Positions 1 through 9,718 of a stretch of DNA of 64,000 nt are shown piece after piece; position 1 is the stretch's first letter; the number at the start of each line of letters is the position of its first letter. The notes below the pieces were generated by a model, which was given only the letters and a program-made list of their open reading frames with translations, made no database searches and was not told where the DNA came from. This DNA comes from an uncultured Glaciecola sp. GTDB taxonomy: Bacteria; Pseudomonadota; Gammaproteobacteria; Enterobacterales; Alteromonadaceae. Where the stretch lies: NCBI RefSeq assembly GCF_937770335.1, contig NZ_CALJHY010000011.1, positions 186,001 to 250,000 on the forward strand, written 5' to 3'. Both the position numbers and the translations under genes were made by a program.

Positions 1-86
1 AAAGCTCACCAGCAATAAAACAAAGTCTTGGCAAAAAGCGTTATTTATCCTATTGTTGCTGGGTTGTCATTATTATTGAGAAGCTT

Positions 87-677
87 TTGTTTAACCAAAT
101 AACACCTAGATTTTTCGTGTTGAAACGCATATCCAATTTTATACTGGCGGTTTGTATTGCGGTGATCGGTATTAATTTATGGTTTATGTACGACAAAAAT
201 GCGAATGAATGGTACAGCTTAGAGTCTGAACAACTGGGTAGAAGTTTAGCAGATCAAGCCTCGCGAATGCTAGCCGGACCGTTGCAAAGAGACGATCAAG
301 AGAGTATCGAAAATTATGTCAGTACGATAGAAATCGAAAGCTTCATCAAAGGTTCATCATTATACGACCATACAGGTAAGACAATTAAAAGTTTTGATGA
401 AAATTATTCTATTGTGGATCAATTTAGAATGTTGGAGGAGCCTCCTCTTATTTTTGTTGAAGATATCATTTACGAGGGTAAAACCATCGGTTACGTCAAG
501 CTATTGTTAGACCGTGAGTCGATCATTAAACATCACAAGGCATTCAATCGATCGCAATTCATGCAAACTGGCCTAATAATGCTACTGACCGCTATTTGCG
601 CAATGATACTCACTCGCTTATTTTATAAAATACGAGCCAACTATCAATTCACTGATAAACCGAAAAGCGTTAAATAA
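87..677 (+). CDS. ytjB: YtjB/AhpA-family (SMP_2) inner-membrane protein
   Basis: Predicted bitopic inner-membrane protein of 196 residues. A hydrophobic segment at about residues 14-34 is followed by a periplasmic-looking region containing LGRSLADQASRMLAGPL and ending in GYVKLLLDRESI, then a second hydrophobic segment at about 160-177 with the basic tail facing the cytoplasm. This layout matches the Smp/YtjB family, which in E. coli lies divergent to serB. No biochemical function is established. The chosen start is TTG at 87 with GAGAAG just upstream, so the start is uncertain. Its 3' end overlaps the end of the convergent yjjV gene by 34 bp. Confidence 0.7.
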   Translation: MFNQITPRFFVLKRISNFILAVCIAVIGINLWFMYDKNANEWYSLESEQLGRSLADQASRMLAGPLQRDDQESIENYVSTIEIESFIKGSSLYDHTGKTIKSFDENYSIVDQFRMLEEPPLIFVEDIIYEGKTIGYVKLLLDRESIIKHHKAFNRSQFMQTGLIMLLTAICAMILTRLFYKIRANYQFTDKPKSVK

Positions 678-1426
678 TTTAGTGTCGTTTGTTGTTCAAC
701 TTCTTGCGAAGATATTTTTTTGAGTTGAGCCAAAGTATCAGCAACGAGTCTGAGTTGGCTTGGTTGGTTGCGTTGCCCCTGAAATCCGCTTAAGGGCATA
801 TCGGGTGAGTCGGTCTCAATTACCAGTTTATCTAAGGGCAGCTTTGCAATAGTGTCTCGCGTTTTACTAGCGCGTGAATAAGTAATAGTGCCGCCGACGC
901 CCAACAAAAAACCCATATCAATATAAGTCTTAGCTTCATGATAACTGCCGGAAAAAGCATGGAGAATACCTCCCCCTCGGTATTTTTGTTCTTTCAAAAG
1001 ACGAATAAGATGATTGTGAGATTTTCTGTGATGCAAAATAACGGGCTTATTGTATATGCTAGCCAGGTTAAGTTGAAAACGTAATATTTTTTTCTGATAC
1101 GCCATATCTAGTGCTAAGGAACTATCAAGGCCCGTCTCACCAAAAGCAATATACTGATTTTGATATACGCTAGCTAAACGTGAAAACTCATTAAGCATGA
1201 TTTGAGTCTGTGATTCATCCTGTAATTTAAGAAAATAAGGATGTAAACCCAATGCGATATCGATTTGTTCATAATGCTGCTTTAAAGCAAGTAACTTGGT
1301 AAATTGACGATTACTTAAGCCCAGCACTAACAGACGCTTAATACCTACCTCAAACGCATTTTTTAGCACGCTATCACGATCGTTATCAAATACCTCAAGG
1401 TCAATATGGCAATGGCTGTCGATCAT
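644..1426 (-). CDS. yjjV: TatD-family metal-dependent hydrolase, YjjV type
   Basis: A 260-residue TIM-barrel metallohydrolase of the TatD DNase family, probably acting on DNA 3' ends or related phosphodiesters in the cytoplasm. Family metal ligands are visible: HCH (H5, H7), E97 in FGETGLD, H132 in LHHRKSH, H156 in LHAFSGS and D206 in ETDSP. The C-terminal QRNQPSQL matches the YjjV subgroup better than TatD or YcfH. It is the last gene of the minus-strand run, 3 bp downstream of pdxH. Its exact substrate cannot be read from sequence. Confidence 0.9.
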   Translation of the reverse strand: MIDSHCHIDLEVFDNDRDSVLKNAFEVGIKRLLVLGLSNRQFTKLLALKQHYEQIDIALGLHPYFLKLQDESQTQIMLNEFSRLASVYQNQYIAFGETGLDSSLALDMAYQKKILRFQLNLASIYNKPVILHHRKSHNHLIRLLKEQKYRGGGILHAFSGSYHEAKTYIDMGFLLGVGGTITYSRASKTRDTIAKLPLDKLVIETDSPDMPLSGFQGQRNQPSQLRLVADTLAQLKKISSQEVEQQTTLNYLTLFGLSVN

Positions 1427-1429
1427 GAC

Positions 1430-2071
1430 TTAAGGCATTAATCTTTGTGTTGTCCAGCTGCCATTATCTTGTTTATTATATTCAAATCGGTCATGCAATC
1501 GATGTTCGCCACCTTGCCAAAATTCGATTTGATGGGGCTCAACACGAAAGCCACCCCAAAAATCAGGCACTGGTACTTGGCCGTTAGCAAATTTTTCTTT
1601 CATTTGAGCAAACTGAGCCACCAATAATTCACGTGTCGAAATTGGCTGACTTTGCTGTGACGCCCAGGCGCCCAATTGACTGTCTTTAGGTCGAGACAAA
1701 AAGTATTTCGCTACTTCTGTTCGAGACAGCGCTTTAGCAACACCATTTACTCTTACCTGGCGCTCTAGAAAATACCAAGGGAAATGCAAGGAAATTTTTG
1801 CATTATTGGCTAAATCTTTCGCTTTACGACTGCCTAAGTTAGTATAAAAAACAAATCCTTCATTGCTCAAATCCTTAAGCAACACGATACGTTGGCTGGG
1901 TTGACCGCTTGCATCCACGGTAGCCACTGTCATGGCATTGGGATCGGGAAGCTTTGCATTAACCGCATCATCTAGCCATGTTTTAAATAAATCAATAGGA
2001 TGCTCTGTGAGCACATCAGATGTTAAACGACCGGCAGTATATTCTTTTCTAAGATCACTAAGGGGTTGCAT
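1430..2071 (-). CDS. pdxH: Pyridoxamine/pyridoxine 5'-phosphate oxidase
   Basis: FMN-dependent oxidase that makes pyridoxal 5'-phosphate from pyridoxine or pyridoxamine phosphate, the last step of the B6 pathway and of salvage. The 213 residues match the usual length. FMN- and substrate-binding stretches are visible: PSQRIVLLKDLSNEGFVFYTN (about 59-79, family R-x-V-L-L-K), SRKAKDLANN, and the C-terminal FWQGGEHRLHDRF with R-L-H-D-R. The ATG at 2071 starts directly on the conserved MQPLSDLRKEY. It lies between era and yjjV, where many gammaproteobacteria carry recO-pdxJ, so a B6 gene sits here but a different one. Confidence 0.96.
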   Translation of the reverse strand: MQPLSDLRKEYTAGRLTSDVLTEHPIDLFKTWLDDAVNAKLPDPNAMTVATVDASGQPSQRIVLLKDLSNEGFVFYTNLGSRKAKDLANNAKISLHFPWYFLERQVRVNGVAKALSRTEVAKYFLSRPKDSQLGAWASQQSQPISTRELLVAQFAQMKEKFANGQVPVPDFWGGFRVEPHQIEFWQGGEHRLHDRFEYNKQDNGSWTTQRLMP

Positions 2072-2117
2072 AGTTTAATATTCCAAAATGGCACTATAAC
2101 TAGTTTTGTAATGTGCG

Positions 2118-3023
2118 TTAACCTTTATAGTCATTATCGTAACCAAGGGATCGCAAAGCACGTTCATCATCAGCCCAGCCAGCTTTAACCTTAACCCACA
2201 ATTCAAGGAAAACCTTATTATCAAATAGTGCTTCCATGTCTTTTCGTGCTTCGGCTCCCATCGTTTTGAGGTGGCTGCCTCCTTTACCAATAATCATACG
2301 TTTTTGGGTTTCGCGATCAACCAGTATTAAGCCATTAATATGGTAAATACCTCTTGGCGTAAGTTTAAACTGCTCTATTTCAACCGTTGTTGCATACGGT
2401 AGTTCATCACCAGTAAAGCGCATCAGTTTTTCTCTGATTATCTCAGCTGCCATAAATCGACTCGAGCGATCGGTAATGTAGTCTTCAGGAAAATAAAACT
2501 CACTCTGTGGTAATGAATTCATCACCAACTTCCGTAAATGATCGATTTGCTTATTCTGCTTGGCACTTACTGGAATGACATTTTCAAAATCATGCTTTTC
2601 GTTAAGCTTTTTTAATGTATCCATTAAAAGCGCTTTATCGGTGACTTTGTCTGTTTTATTAACCACTAACCAACAAGGTATATTAGCCTGTTTGATTTTA
2701 GATAGAACCAAGTCATCATCTTCAGTCCAACGCGTTCCCTCAATAACAAACAATACCAAGTATACTTCGCCTAGTGAACTTGCTGCTGCGCGGTTCATTA
2801 AGCGGTTAATAGCGCGCTTTTCGTCACCATGTAAGCCTGGTGTATCAACGTATATTGCTTGGCGCTCGCCTAACGTATCAATACCCATGATCCGATGTCG
2901 AGTTGTTTGCGGCTTGCGCGAGGTGATACTGACTTTCTGGCCTAAAATCTGGTTTAGGATAGTCGATTTACCAACATTCGGGCGACCAACGATGGCAACC
3001 ATCCCACAATGTTTATTACTCAT
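2118..3023 (-). CDS. era: GTPase Era
   Basis: Ribosome-assembly GTPase that binds the 3' end of 16S rRNA and helps 30S maturation. The 301 residues have an N-terminal G domain with GRPNVGKST (13-21), DTPG (60-63) and NKTD (122-125). A C-terminal KH domain carries the [10 protein letters not shown] loop (about 240-250) that contacts RNA. The start overlaps the end of rnc by 8 bp, the arrangement known from E. coli, so translational coupling with RNase III is likely. The gene that follows is pdxH, not recO. Confidence 0.98.
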   Translation of the reverse strand: MSNKHCGMVAIVGRPNVGKSTILNQILGQKVSITSRKPQTTRHRIMGIDTLGERQAIYVDTPGLHGDEKRAINRLMNRAAASSLGEVYLVLFVIEGTRWTEDDDLVLSKIKQANIPCWLVVNKTDKVTDKALLMDTLKKLNEKHDFENVIPVSAKQNKQIDHLRKLVMNSLPQSEFYFPEDYITDRSSRFMAAEIIREKLMRFTGDELPYATTVEIEQFKLTPRGIYHINGLILVDRETQKRMIIGKGGSHLKTMGAEARKDMEALFDNKVFLELWVKVKAGWADDERALRSLGYDNDYKG

Positions 3024-3690
3024 TTAATAACTTCTCTAATGTTTGTTTAGCTGCGTTTTGCTCGGCTTGTCGACGACTTTTACCTTTACCAATTTGGCTA
3101 GTATTTAATGGATCTACAGTGCAATCAACTTCAAAAGTTTGTGCATGGTCTTTACCGCTAATTGATACGACTTCATAATTTGGCAGGGGTAATTGTCTGG
3201 ACTGCAAAAACTCTTGCAGTTGTGTTTTGTTGTCTTTTATTTGTCTATGAGGGTCAAGCTTCTCAATGCGACTTTCAAATAACTTAACTATCGTATTTTT
3301 TGCAGCATCTATACCCGATTCTAAAAATATCGCACCAATGACCGCTTCGACAGCATCAGCTAAAGTTGAACTGCGTCGATGCCCTCCACTTTTCATCTCG
3401 CCAGAACCTAATTTCAATAAAGTACCGAAATCATGTTCTTTAGCAATCAAAGCCAAAGTATCACCTTTTACAAGTGATGAGCGCATTCTTGTTAGCTTTC
3501 CTTCAGGCTGCTCGGGAAACTGCTGGTATAAAAGGTCAGCAACAACCATACCTAGCACGGCGTCGCCCAAAAACTCGAGTCTTTCATTATGAATTTTAGC
3601 AGCACTACGATGTGTAAATGCTTGTTCAAGCAAAGCCTTATTTTCAAATTTATAGTCGAGTACTTTGTCTAATCTTATATATGGATTCAT
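3016..3690 (-). CDS. rnc: Ribonuclease III
   Basis: Double-strand-specific endoribonuclease that processes pre-rRNA and structured mRNA leaders. The 224-residue protein has the catalytic signature NERLEFLGD (35-43) and the second metal-binding site around E115 in [12 protein letters not shown] dsRNA-binding domain covers about residues 154-222, ending in [17 protein letters not shown]. The start ATG follows AAAGAG. The 135-bp leader between lepB and rnc can fold into two hairpins (annotated separately), reminiscent of the E. coli rnc leader that RNase III itself cleaves. Confidence 0.98.
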   Translation of the reverse strand: MNPYIRLDKVLDYKFENKALLEQAFTHRSAAKIHNERLEFLGDAVLGMVVADLLYQQFPEQPEGKLTRMRSSLVKGDTLALIAKEHDFGTLLKLGSGEMKSGGHRRSSTLADAVEAVIGAIFLESGIDAAKNTIVKLFESRIEKLDPHRQIKDNKTQLQEFLQSRQLPLPNYEVVSISGKDHAQTFEVDCTVDPLNTSQIGKGKSRRQAEQNAAKQTLEKLLNE

Positions 3691-3729
3691 TATAACTCTT
3701 TGCGATGCCTATTTAATTTGCGACTCTTG

Positions 3730-3748
3730 CGGTAATACGCAGTTACCG
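3730..3748 (-). promoter_or_regulatory. Leader hairpin A upstream of rnc
   Basis: Inverted repeat CGGTAA/TTACCG with a 7-nt loop, 40 bp upstream of the rnc start codon and inside the untranslated leader. It has no U-run, so it is not a typical terminator. By analogy with E. coli, where RNase III cuts its own leader, it is a candidate autoregulation site. The structure is read from sequence; the role is inference. Confidence 0.4.
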
Positions 3749-3778
3749 GAAACGCAAAAAATATAGACACACTTGATG

Positions 3779-3801
3779 TTAACTATCATATGGATAGTTA
3801 G
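3779..3801 (-). promoter_or_regulatory. Leader hairpin B upstream of rnc
   Basis: Nine-base inverted repeat (TTAACTATC pairing with GATAGTTAG, minor end mismatch) with a short ATATG loop, about 25 bp after the lepB stop. A T-rich stretch occurs only 15 nt further on, so termination is unlikely to be efficient. Together with hairpin A it gives the rnc leader a two-stem structure. Confidence 0.4.
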
Positions 3802-3825
3802 CTTACTACTGGCATTAAATACCAA

Positions 3826-4755
3826 TTACTCAATACTGCCACTACGTTCAAACCGAATGCCTGATGGCACCCATGTAGGTAAAAAGTCTTCTGGTACTCT
3901 CTCAAATTCAAAACTAACCCAAATAAGCACAGCTTTACCAACTAGGTTAGCCTCTGGAACAAATCCCCAATAGCGACCGTCTTCACTATTATCTCGATTA
4001 TCTCCCATCGCAAAATAGCTATTTTCTGGAACAATCCATTCATTGATAGCAGTTCCAGGTTGCACGGGTTCATAGCGAGATGTTAGATCAACCGATCGCG
4101 GGTTACGCAATATAGAATGCTTTTTGCCACCGAGATCTTCGGTATATTCTTCGAGATAGGCACCGCGGCTAATGTAATCTGTTTTACCGGAATAAATTTG
4201 TTTAACCGCTTTTTCTGTTGGACAAGGCTGCTGACCATCACAAGCTTGCGTGATATATAGTTGCTTATTGCGATAAATAATCTTATCACCAGGTAAACCG
4301 ATGATACGCTTTATATAGTCGAGATTAGGATCATTTGGAAATTTAAATACAACGACATCCCCTCTTTTGGGCTCACCGGTCTCAATTAGTTTAGTTCTAA
4401 AAACAGGGTCTTTAATACCATAACTAAACTTTTCAACCAGTATAAAATCACCCACTAACAGGGTCGGCATCATCGAGCCTGATGGAATTTGAAAGGGTTC
4501 ATACAAAAAAGAACGGAACACCATCACTAGCGCAAAAATAGGGAAAAACTGTTTTGCATTGTCCACTAAGGCAGGCAAATTCGGATCTGCTTCCTCACCA
4601 GTCAATTCGATAATACTATTATCACCTAGGATGGCCTTTCGTTCTTCTAATGCCATTGTTTTTCTTGCTGGTGCAAAAAACAGGGCATCAATTACCCAAA
4701 TAATACCCGTAATAGCGGTCATCGCTACCAGAAACAGTGCAAAATAATTTGCCAT
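3826..4755 (-). CDS. lepB: Signal peptidase I
   Basis: Inner-membrane serine protease that removes signal peptides from exported proteins. The 309 residues include a first membrane segment (about 4-26), a cytoplasmic loop and a second segment (about 68-84). The periplasmic catalytic domain has PSGSMMPTLL with nucleophile Ser94 and DYIKRIIGLPGD with general base Lys149. The conserved box MGDNRDNSEDGRYWG is near the C terminus. Its ATG overlaps the lepA stop by one base (TAATG), implying coupled translation in the lepA-lepB-rnc-era order. Confidence 0.98.
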   Translation of the reverse strand: MANYFALFLVAMTAITGIIWVIDALFFAPARKTMALEERKAILGDNSIIELTGEEADPNLPALVDNAKQFFPIFALVMVFRSFLYEPFQIPSGSMMPTLLVGDFILVEKFSYGIKDPVFRTKLIETGEPKRGDVVVFKFPNDPNLDYIKRIIGLPGDKIIYRNKQLYITQACDGQQPCPTEKAVKQIYSGKTDYISRGAYLEEYTEDLGGKKHSILRNPRSVDLTSRYEPVQPGTAINEWIVPENSYFAMGDNRDNSEDGRYWGFVPEANLVGKAVLIWVSFEFERVPEDFLPTWVPSGIRFERSGSIE

Positions 4756-6551
4756 TAATTATCCACCTTTAAAATCGCTAAGAAGGCATCTTGAGGCAAC
4801 TCTACGTTACCTACTTGCTTCATCCGCTTTTTACCTGCTTTTTGTTTTTGTAATAACTTTTTCTTACGGCTGATATCACCACCATAACACTTTGCAATCA
4901 CGTTTTTGCGTAATTGTTTAACCGTACTGCGAGCAACAATGTGTGTGCCTATAGTCGCCTGTATGGCAATATCGAACATTTGTCTTGGGATTAACTCTTG
5001 TAACTTATCAACTAAGTCACGGCCACGCTTTTGTGAGTTGGCTTTGTGCGTTATCAGTGCTAACGCATCAACTCGCTCACCATTAATGAGTATATCTAAA
5101 CGCACCATATCGGCAACTTGAAAACGACTAAAATTATAATCAAGCGATGCGAAGCCTCTACTAGTTGATTTCAGTTTATCAAAGAAATCGAGAACCACTT
5201 CTGCCATTGGCATATCATAGGTAACGGCGACTTGTTTACCATGATATGTCATTGCTGTTTGCATTCCGCGCTTGTCCACACAAAGTTTCATGACATTACC
5301 TAGATACTCCTGTGGAACAAGAATATTTGCGACCACAATAGGTTCGTGAATTTCGTCGATATCGTTGAGTGCCGGCAATTTAGAAGGATTATCTACTTGC
5401 AGCACTTCACCTTTAGTGGTTTTGACTTGGTAAATAACCGTTGGTGCTGTGGTGATTAAATCTAAATCATATTCACGCTCTAAACGTTCCTGAATGATTT
5501 CCATATGCAGCATACCGAGGAAACCAATTCTAAAACCAAAGCCCAGAGCCGCAGAGCTCTCTGGTTCGTAAAACAAGGAGGCGTCATTTAGACTCAGTTT
5601 AGATAACGCATCGCGAAAGTCTTCATAATCATCAGAGCTCACCGGAAATAAACCGGCATAAACCTGTGGTTTTATTTTCTTAAACCCAGGTAATGCTTTT
5701 GTAGCAGGCGCTTTAGCTAAGGTAATCGTGTCACCAACAGGAGCGCCGTTGATTTCTTTTATACCAGCGATGATAAAACCTACCTCACCGGCACTCAAAC
5801 TGCCTGTATCCGTCTGTTTTGGTGTGAAAATACCTACTTTATCAACTTGATGCACAACACCATTTGACATAATTTGGATTTTATCTTTTGCGTTTAGTTG
5901 GCCTTGCACTATGCGCACTAGTGACACAACGCCCTGATAGTTATCAAACCAAGAATCGATAATTAAGGCCTGAAGTGGCGCATCAACGTCACCTACGGGC
6001 GGTGGAATACGTCTCACTATTTCTTCTAATACTTCTTCAATACCGACACCCGTTTTCGCAGAGCATCGGACAGCATCAATTGCATCAATACCGATAATAT
6101 CTTCAATTTCCTCAGCAACACGCTCTGGCTCTGCCTGTGGTAAATCTATTTTATTTAGAATTGGCACAACTTCCATATTCAAATCCATCGCCGTGTAGCA
6201 GTTTGCAAGTGTCTGAGCTTCAACACCTTGCCCTGCATCAACGACTAATAAAGCCCCTTCACACGCAGCAAGCGAGCGTGACACTTCATAAGTGAAATCG
6301 ACGTGTCCAGGCGTATCAATAAAGTTAAGCTGATACTTTTCACCGTCTTTCGCTTCATAATATAACGTGACGCTTTGTGCCTTGATAGTTATTCCACGCT
6401 CGCGCTCAATATCCATTGAATCAAGCACTTGAGCTGACATTTCGCGATTAGTTAAACCACCACAAGTTTGAATAAGTCGATCGGCAAGCGTCGACTTGCC
6501 GTGGTCTATATGCGCAATGATACTGAAGTTGCGAATGTTCTTTAATTGCAT
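4755..6551 (-). CDS. lepA: Elongation factor 4 (back-translocating GTPase LepA)
   Basis: Ribosomal translational GTPase of 598 residues, the usual family length. The N-terminal G domain shows [14 protein letters not shown], the RGITIKAQ switch region, DTPGHVDF and NKIDLP. EF-G-like domains follow, with the LepA-specific C-terminal domain ending in [18 protein letters not shown] and [10 protein letters not shown]. It precedes lepB with a one-base overlap and follows rseC after a 259-bp gap, so it may have its own promoter. Confidence 0.98.
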   Translation of the reverse strand: MQLKNIRNFSIIAHIDHGKSTLADRLIQTCGGLTNREMSAQVLDSMDIERERGITIKAQSVTLYYEAKDGEKYQLNFIDTPGHVDFTYEVSRSLAACEGALLVVDAGQGVEAQTLANCYTAMDLNMEVVPILNKIDLPQAEPERVAEEIEDIIGIDAIDAVRCSAKTGVGIEEVLEEIVRRIPPPVGDVDAPLQALIIDSWFDNYQGVVSLVRIVQGQLNAKDKIQIMSNGVVHQVDKVGIFTPKQTDTGSLSAGEVGFIIAGIKEINGAPVGDTITLAKAPATKALPGFKKIKPQVYAGLFPVSSDDYEDFRDALSKLSLNDASLFYEPESSAALGFGFRIGFLGMLHMEIIQERLEREYDLDLITTAPTVIYQVKTTKGEVLQVDNPSKLPALNDIDEIHEPIVVANILVPQEYLGNVMKLCVDKRGMQTAMTYHGKQVAVTYDMPMAEVVLDFFDKLKSTSRGFASLDYNFSRFQVADMVRLDILINGERVDALALITHKANSQKRGRDLVDKLQELIPRQMFDIAIQATIGTHIVARSTVKQLRKNVIAKCYGGDISRKKKLLQKQKAGKKRMKQVGNVELPQDAFLAILKVDN

Positions 6552-6810
6552 AAATTTAGCTACTTGTCCTGAAGTTACCGAGGTCTATATTGAGCCAAAA
6601 GACGCTTTGCTTTGCTGTCTGAAGTCACCTTGGTTTTATAAGCGAAAAATAAAGACAAGATTTTACCGTTTTATCGGCACAAATGCGAATGATTACAGCA
6701 TTATTACTGTGCTTTGACTGGTTATCTTGCTCATAGTTGGACAAAAATTTATTAATAAGCCCTAACGGCTATCCAAAAAGGTATTATTTACCTCAAAAGA
6801 AAAGATTGAA

Positions 6811-7293
6811 TTAGATAATTTTTTTGAGTGGAATTTCATTTTTCATGGTAATCGTTGCGTCATTGACCGCACCCAAAATAACAGGAGAAAATTGCCCTTT
6901 ATCCTGTTTTTTAGCAAATATTGAAATTTGCCAAAAACTGACCGCAGTGGCAGCAAAGCCGAATAGAACTTGCCAACCCTCATGCACATGGGGTAACAGA
7001 AATTGCATGCTTGACACACTGACGATCAAAACAAGTATTGGTAACACATAAACTAATATTGAGGCGCCCATTAATTGCTCCTCTGGTATGCCGAGTTTGA
7101 CTGTCTGCCCTTCATTTAGCTCATATGGACTTATTAATTTGAGTAACTCCGGTTTGGCAGTAAAGGCTTTTGCAACGACGCTTGTTCCACAATTTTTATT
7201 AACATGGCAAGTGCCACAAGTGGTCTTAATCTGGGTTTCAATCCAAACTTCATTGCCTTTTACTTTTTTAACAATACCTGTTTCTTCAATCAT
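6811..7293 (-). CDS. rseC: SoxR-reducing system/sigma-E regulator RseC
   Basis: Membrane protein of the RseC/MucC family that modulates sigma-E activity and takes part in reduction of SoxR. The 160 residues begin with a cysteine-containing domain (C26, C29, C35 in TCGTCHVNKNCG), which may bind a redox cofactor. Two membrane segments follow (about 78-98 and 106-125). It is the fourth gene of the rpoE-rseA-rseB-rseC set, starting 9 bp after rseB. Confidence 0.93.
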   Translation of the reverse strand: MIEETGIVKKVKGNEVWIETQIKTTCGTCHVNKNCGTSVVAKAFTAKPELLKLISPYELNEGQTVKLGIPEEQLMGASILVYVLPILVLIVSVSSMQFLLPHVHEGWQVLFGFAATAVSFWQISIFAKKQDKGQFSPVILGAVNDATITMKNEIPLKKII

Positions 7294-7302
7294 AATTCAG
7301 TA

Positions 7303-8454
7303 TCAGTTTGTCACTTCAATTGATTTTGCCATGAGTTGGGCTGTGACTAAAGGTATATCTCCAACCACCGTAACTTGTACTTTACCATCCGTACGAGAGT
7401 GGACGGTGTTAGCGCCATTATTTAAATTGACATCATCTTGAAAAACACCTGTTGCTGCTTGAATATAAACTGACACGTTCACCAACCCATCGCTAAATAA
7501 ACTATATTCAGCCACCTGCCCTGTTATCGCTAATTGATGGATATCTTGTTTTACTGGTTTCATCCCAACAGGCAAAAAAGCCAAGGTCCATTCATGCTTT
7601 CTTTGCGGTGGATTTACAACATTAATCACCCTAGGTAAGTTATCTTGTTGCAATTGACTGAATACCTCAGCAACTCTGTCATCAATTCTCAATTGAGTTA
7701 CTTGAATTTGTTGCAGTAACTTACCATCTAAGCCATGCATGTTTAATTTCAACAACATGCCTGTTTCCTCGTCCAACCACAAATGATATCCGTACCGAGT
7801 TTTATCAATACTGGTAATACGAATTTGTTGTGCGGAACGCCCCGATATTCTGTTTCTGCCGACGAGTAAGAATTGATAGCTCATTTGAAGTTGGTCAGGT
7901 TCATGCAACAATGCGTAAGGTATGGGGCCGTCAATTGCGCTTCCATACATGCTATAAGGTGGATATCCCGGCTGAAAGACGCTCACGACATCATTAACTC
8001 TAATATTCTCGAACCCGGGACCATTAAGTAAGCTGAGCTGCTCTATTTTTGTGTTGTCATCTATTTTCGCATGGCGCCACAAAAATGGCTGGGCATCCTT
8101 TCCCGGAATATTTAATACAAATGAAATTTCGTAGTTTAACAATGAAGTTTGTCTTGCTAGACGCTCAAGCCAGCTAATTGCTGATGAGGAGTCGAAGGGA
8201 TTGCTCTCTTTCAAAACACCTTGCGCGACTTCTCGGGCTAACGCCTGCTGTGTTTCTGAATTGGTAACTTTAAGATCTTTTTTTACTTGCTGCGGTTGCT
8301 CATCAACTGGAGGTTGCTCGGATGATTGATCTGCTTGCTCATTTGCCAGAGCAATTGGAGCGAAAAATCCCAAAAGAATTAGAAGTAAACTCCGCGTGCA
8401 GAGCCGTTTACCGATATTGGCACTACTTGTCACATTGTTTACTCCGTTAATCAT
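7303..8454 (-). CDS. rseB: Periplasmic sigma-E regulator RseB (MucB)
   Basis: Periplasmic protein that binds RseA and shields it from DegS until envelope stress occurs; it also senses lipoprotein-like ligands. The 383 residues begin with a signal peptide whose hydrophobic core is SLLLILLGFFAPIALA (about 23-38). The LolA-like N-terminal domain and the smaller C-terminal MucB domain follow. The N terminus before the signal peptide is rather long, so a start slightly downstream is possible. It begins 1 bp after rseA. Confidence 0.93.
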   Translation of the reverse strand: MINGVNNVTSSANIGKRLCTRSLLLILLGFFAPIALANEQADQSSEQPPVDEQPQQVKKDLKVTNSETQQALAREVAQGVLKESNPFDSSSAISWLERLARQTSLLNYEISFVLNIPGKDAQPFLWRHAKIDDNTKIEQLSLLNGPGFENIRVNDVVSVFQPGYPPYSMYGSAIDGPIPYALLHEPDQLQMSYQFLLVGRNRISGRSAQQIRITSIDKTRYGYHLWLDEETGMLLKLNMHGLDGKLLQQIQVTQLRIDDRVAEVFSQLQQDNLPRVINVVNPPQRKHEWTLAFLPVGMKPVKQDIHQLAITGQVAEYSLFSDGLVNVSVYIQAATGVFQDDVNLNNGANTVHSRTDGKVQVTVVGDIPLVTAQLMAKSIEVTN

Positions 8455-8455
8455 A

Positions 8456-9046
8456 CTACTTCTGCGGTTGCTCTGTGCCCAGCTCTTGCACTATTGATTG
8501 TTTGCTTTGCCCTGCATTTTTGAGTTTAAGTTGACGCTGATGGTCCTCAATAATTGCATTTATTTGACGCTGCTGTTCTAACAATATTGCCATACCTTCA
8601 CTGTCGATACTCTGGGTTGTATTCAAGCTCACTGGAGCCAAACCACCTTGGGGACCAAATTGTGTCGGCGCGGTTAAAAACGGTAGCGACTCCTCGGGTT
8701 GGTTGTAAGACTGATAACTAAATATCATCACAGCAGTAGCACAAGCAGCAACTGCCAACTGCCCACTTTGTTTAACAAACGGGATAATGCTTGCGACCAA
8801 CGGTAATTCTCGCCAAGTTCGCTTTGGAGCGATAATTGCCAACTCATTTTCCAACCGTTTCGCAATTTGAGCGCTAACGTCAAAATGAATGTCTGCACTC
8901 ATTTCGTTGCGCAGACAATCCCGAACCAAATGATAACGCTTCCACTTGTCAGCCAGTTCAGAATTTTGAGTCAAGCTCTTCGCTATTTCAGGATCTTGGT
9001 GCTCACCGTCTACAAATGCTGATAATTTTTCGTACTGTTGTGTCAT
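8456..9046 (-). CDS. rseA: Anti-sigma-E factor RseA
   Basis: Inner-membrane anti-sigma factor that holds RpoE inactive. The 196 residues start with the conserved RseA N-terminal domain (EKLSAFVDGE, then KWKRYHLVRDCLRNE), which packs on the sigma factor. A membrane segment lies at about 96-113 (QLAVAACATAVMIFSYQ). The periplasmic tail is Gln-rich and would bind RseB. Gene order rpoE-rseA-rseB-rseC is as in E. coli. Confidence 0.95.
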   Translation of the reverse strand: MTQQYEKLSAFVDGEHQDPEIAKSLTQNSELADKWKRYHLVRDCLRNEMSADIHFDVSAQIAKRLENELAIIAPKRTWRELPLVASIIPFVKQSGQLAVAACATAVMIFSYQSYNQPEESLPFLTAPTQFGPQGGLAPVSLNTTQSIDSEGMAILLEQQRQINAIIEDHQRQLKLKNAGQSKQSIVQELGTEQPQK

Positions 9047-9088
9047 AAAACAGATTCCTACTTTAACACCGCTACTAATAAACCGTGT

Positions 9089-9667
9089 TTATGTTTGCAT
9101 TAAAGGCACGATAACTTTGTCTATCGCTTCTCGTGCTCTAAAAATTCTTGATCGTACTGTCCCTACCGGGCATTCCATCACTGCAGCTATCTCTTCATAG
9201 CTCAGGCCTTCAATTTCGCGTAACGTAATTGCCGAACGTAAATCTTCGGGTAATGCATCTATTGCGGCGAATAATTTTTGTTGTAATTCCTCGGATAGCA
9301 AAGCACGCTCAGGGGAGTTATTTTCCTTTAACGCATCGCTTCCATCATAAAAATCAGCTTCGCTCGCATCCACATCACTTGCCGGCGGCTTGCGCCCCTG
9401 GGATGTTAAATAATTTTTTGCACTGTTTACTGCTATCCTATATAGCCATGTGTAAAAGGCACTTTCGCCTCTAAAGTTGGGGAGTGCTCTGTAAGCTTTT
9501 ATAAACGCCTCTTGCGTTACATCTGCTACGTCACCACTATTTTTCACGTACCTTGCTACAATATTCATCACCTTGTTTTGATGACGGATAACTAACAAAT
9601 TAAAAGCGTTTTTATTGCCTTTTTGTACCTGTTCAACTAATTCTTGATCGGTTTTCTGCTCGCTCAT
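9089..9667 (-). CDS. rpoE: RNA polymerase sigma-E factor
   Basis: ECF sigma factor for the extracytoplasmic stress response. With the ATG at 9667 the protein has 192 residues, against 191 in E. coli. A GTG three codons earlier is possible, but AGGAG would lie only 2 nt from it. Region 2 is seen in DVTQEAFIKAYRALPNFRGESAFYTWLYRIAVNSAKNYL and region 4 in LPEDLRSAITLREIEGLSYEEIAAVMECPVGTVRSRIFRARE. Upstream lies a sequence resembling a sigma-E promoter, indicating autoregulation. Confidence 0.97.
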   Translation of the reverse strand: MSEQKTDQELVEQVQKGNKNAFNLLVIRHQNKVMNIVARYVKNSGDVADVTQEAFIKAYRALPNFRGESAFYTWLYRIAVNSAKNYLTSQGRKPPASDVDASEADFYDGSDALKENNSPERALLSEELQQKLFAAIDALPEDLRSAITLREIEGLSYEEIAAVMECPVGTVRSRIFRAREAIDKVIVPLMQT

Positions 9668-9718
9668 TCGAGCCACTACTCCTAAAACACATCACTTATA
9701 GCTCATGCAAGTGTAGTA

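Noticed and set aside
2075-2290. Short minus-strand frame overlapping the 3' end of era
   Set aside because: Another frame of era itself, with no independent ribosome site.
2560-3027. 155-codon plus-strand frame inside era
   Set aside because: Lies wholly antisense to era; the composition follows from the conserved GTPase codons.
3779-3801. lepB terminator
   Set aside because: The stem lacks an immediate U-run, and lepB-rnc-era are normally cotranscribed, so a leader structure fits better.
6496-6717. 73-codon plus-strand frame starting inside lepA and running into the gap
   Set aside because: Overlaps the conserved lepA N terminus in antisense and has no coding character.
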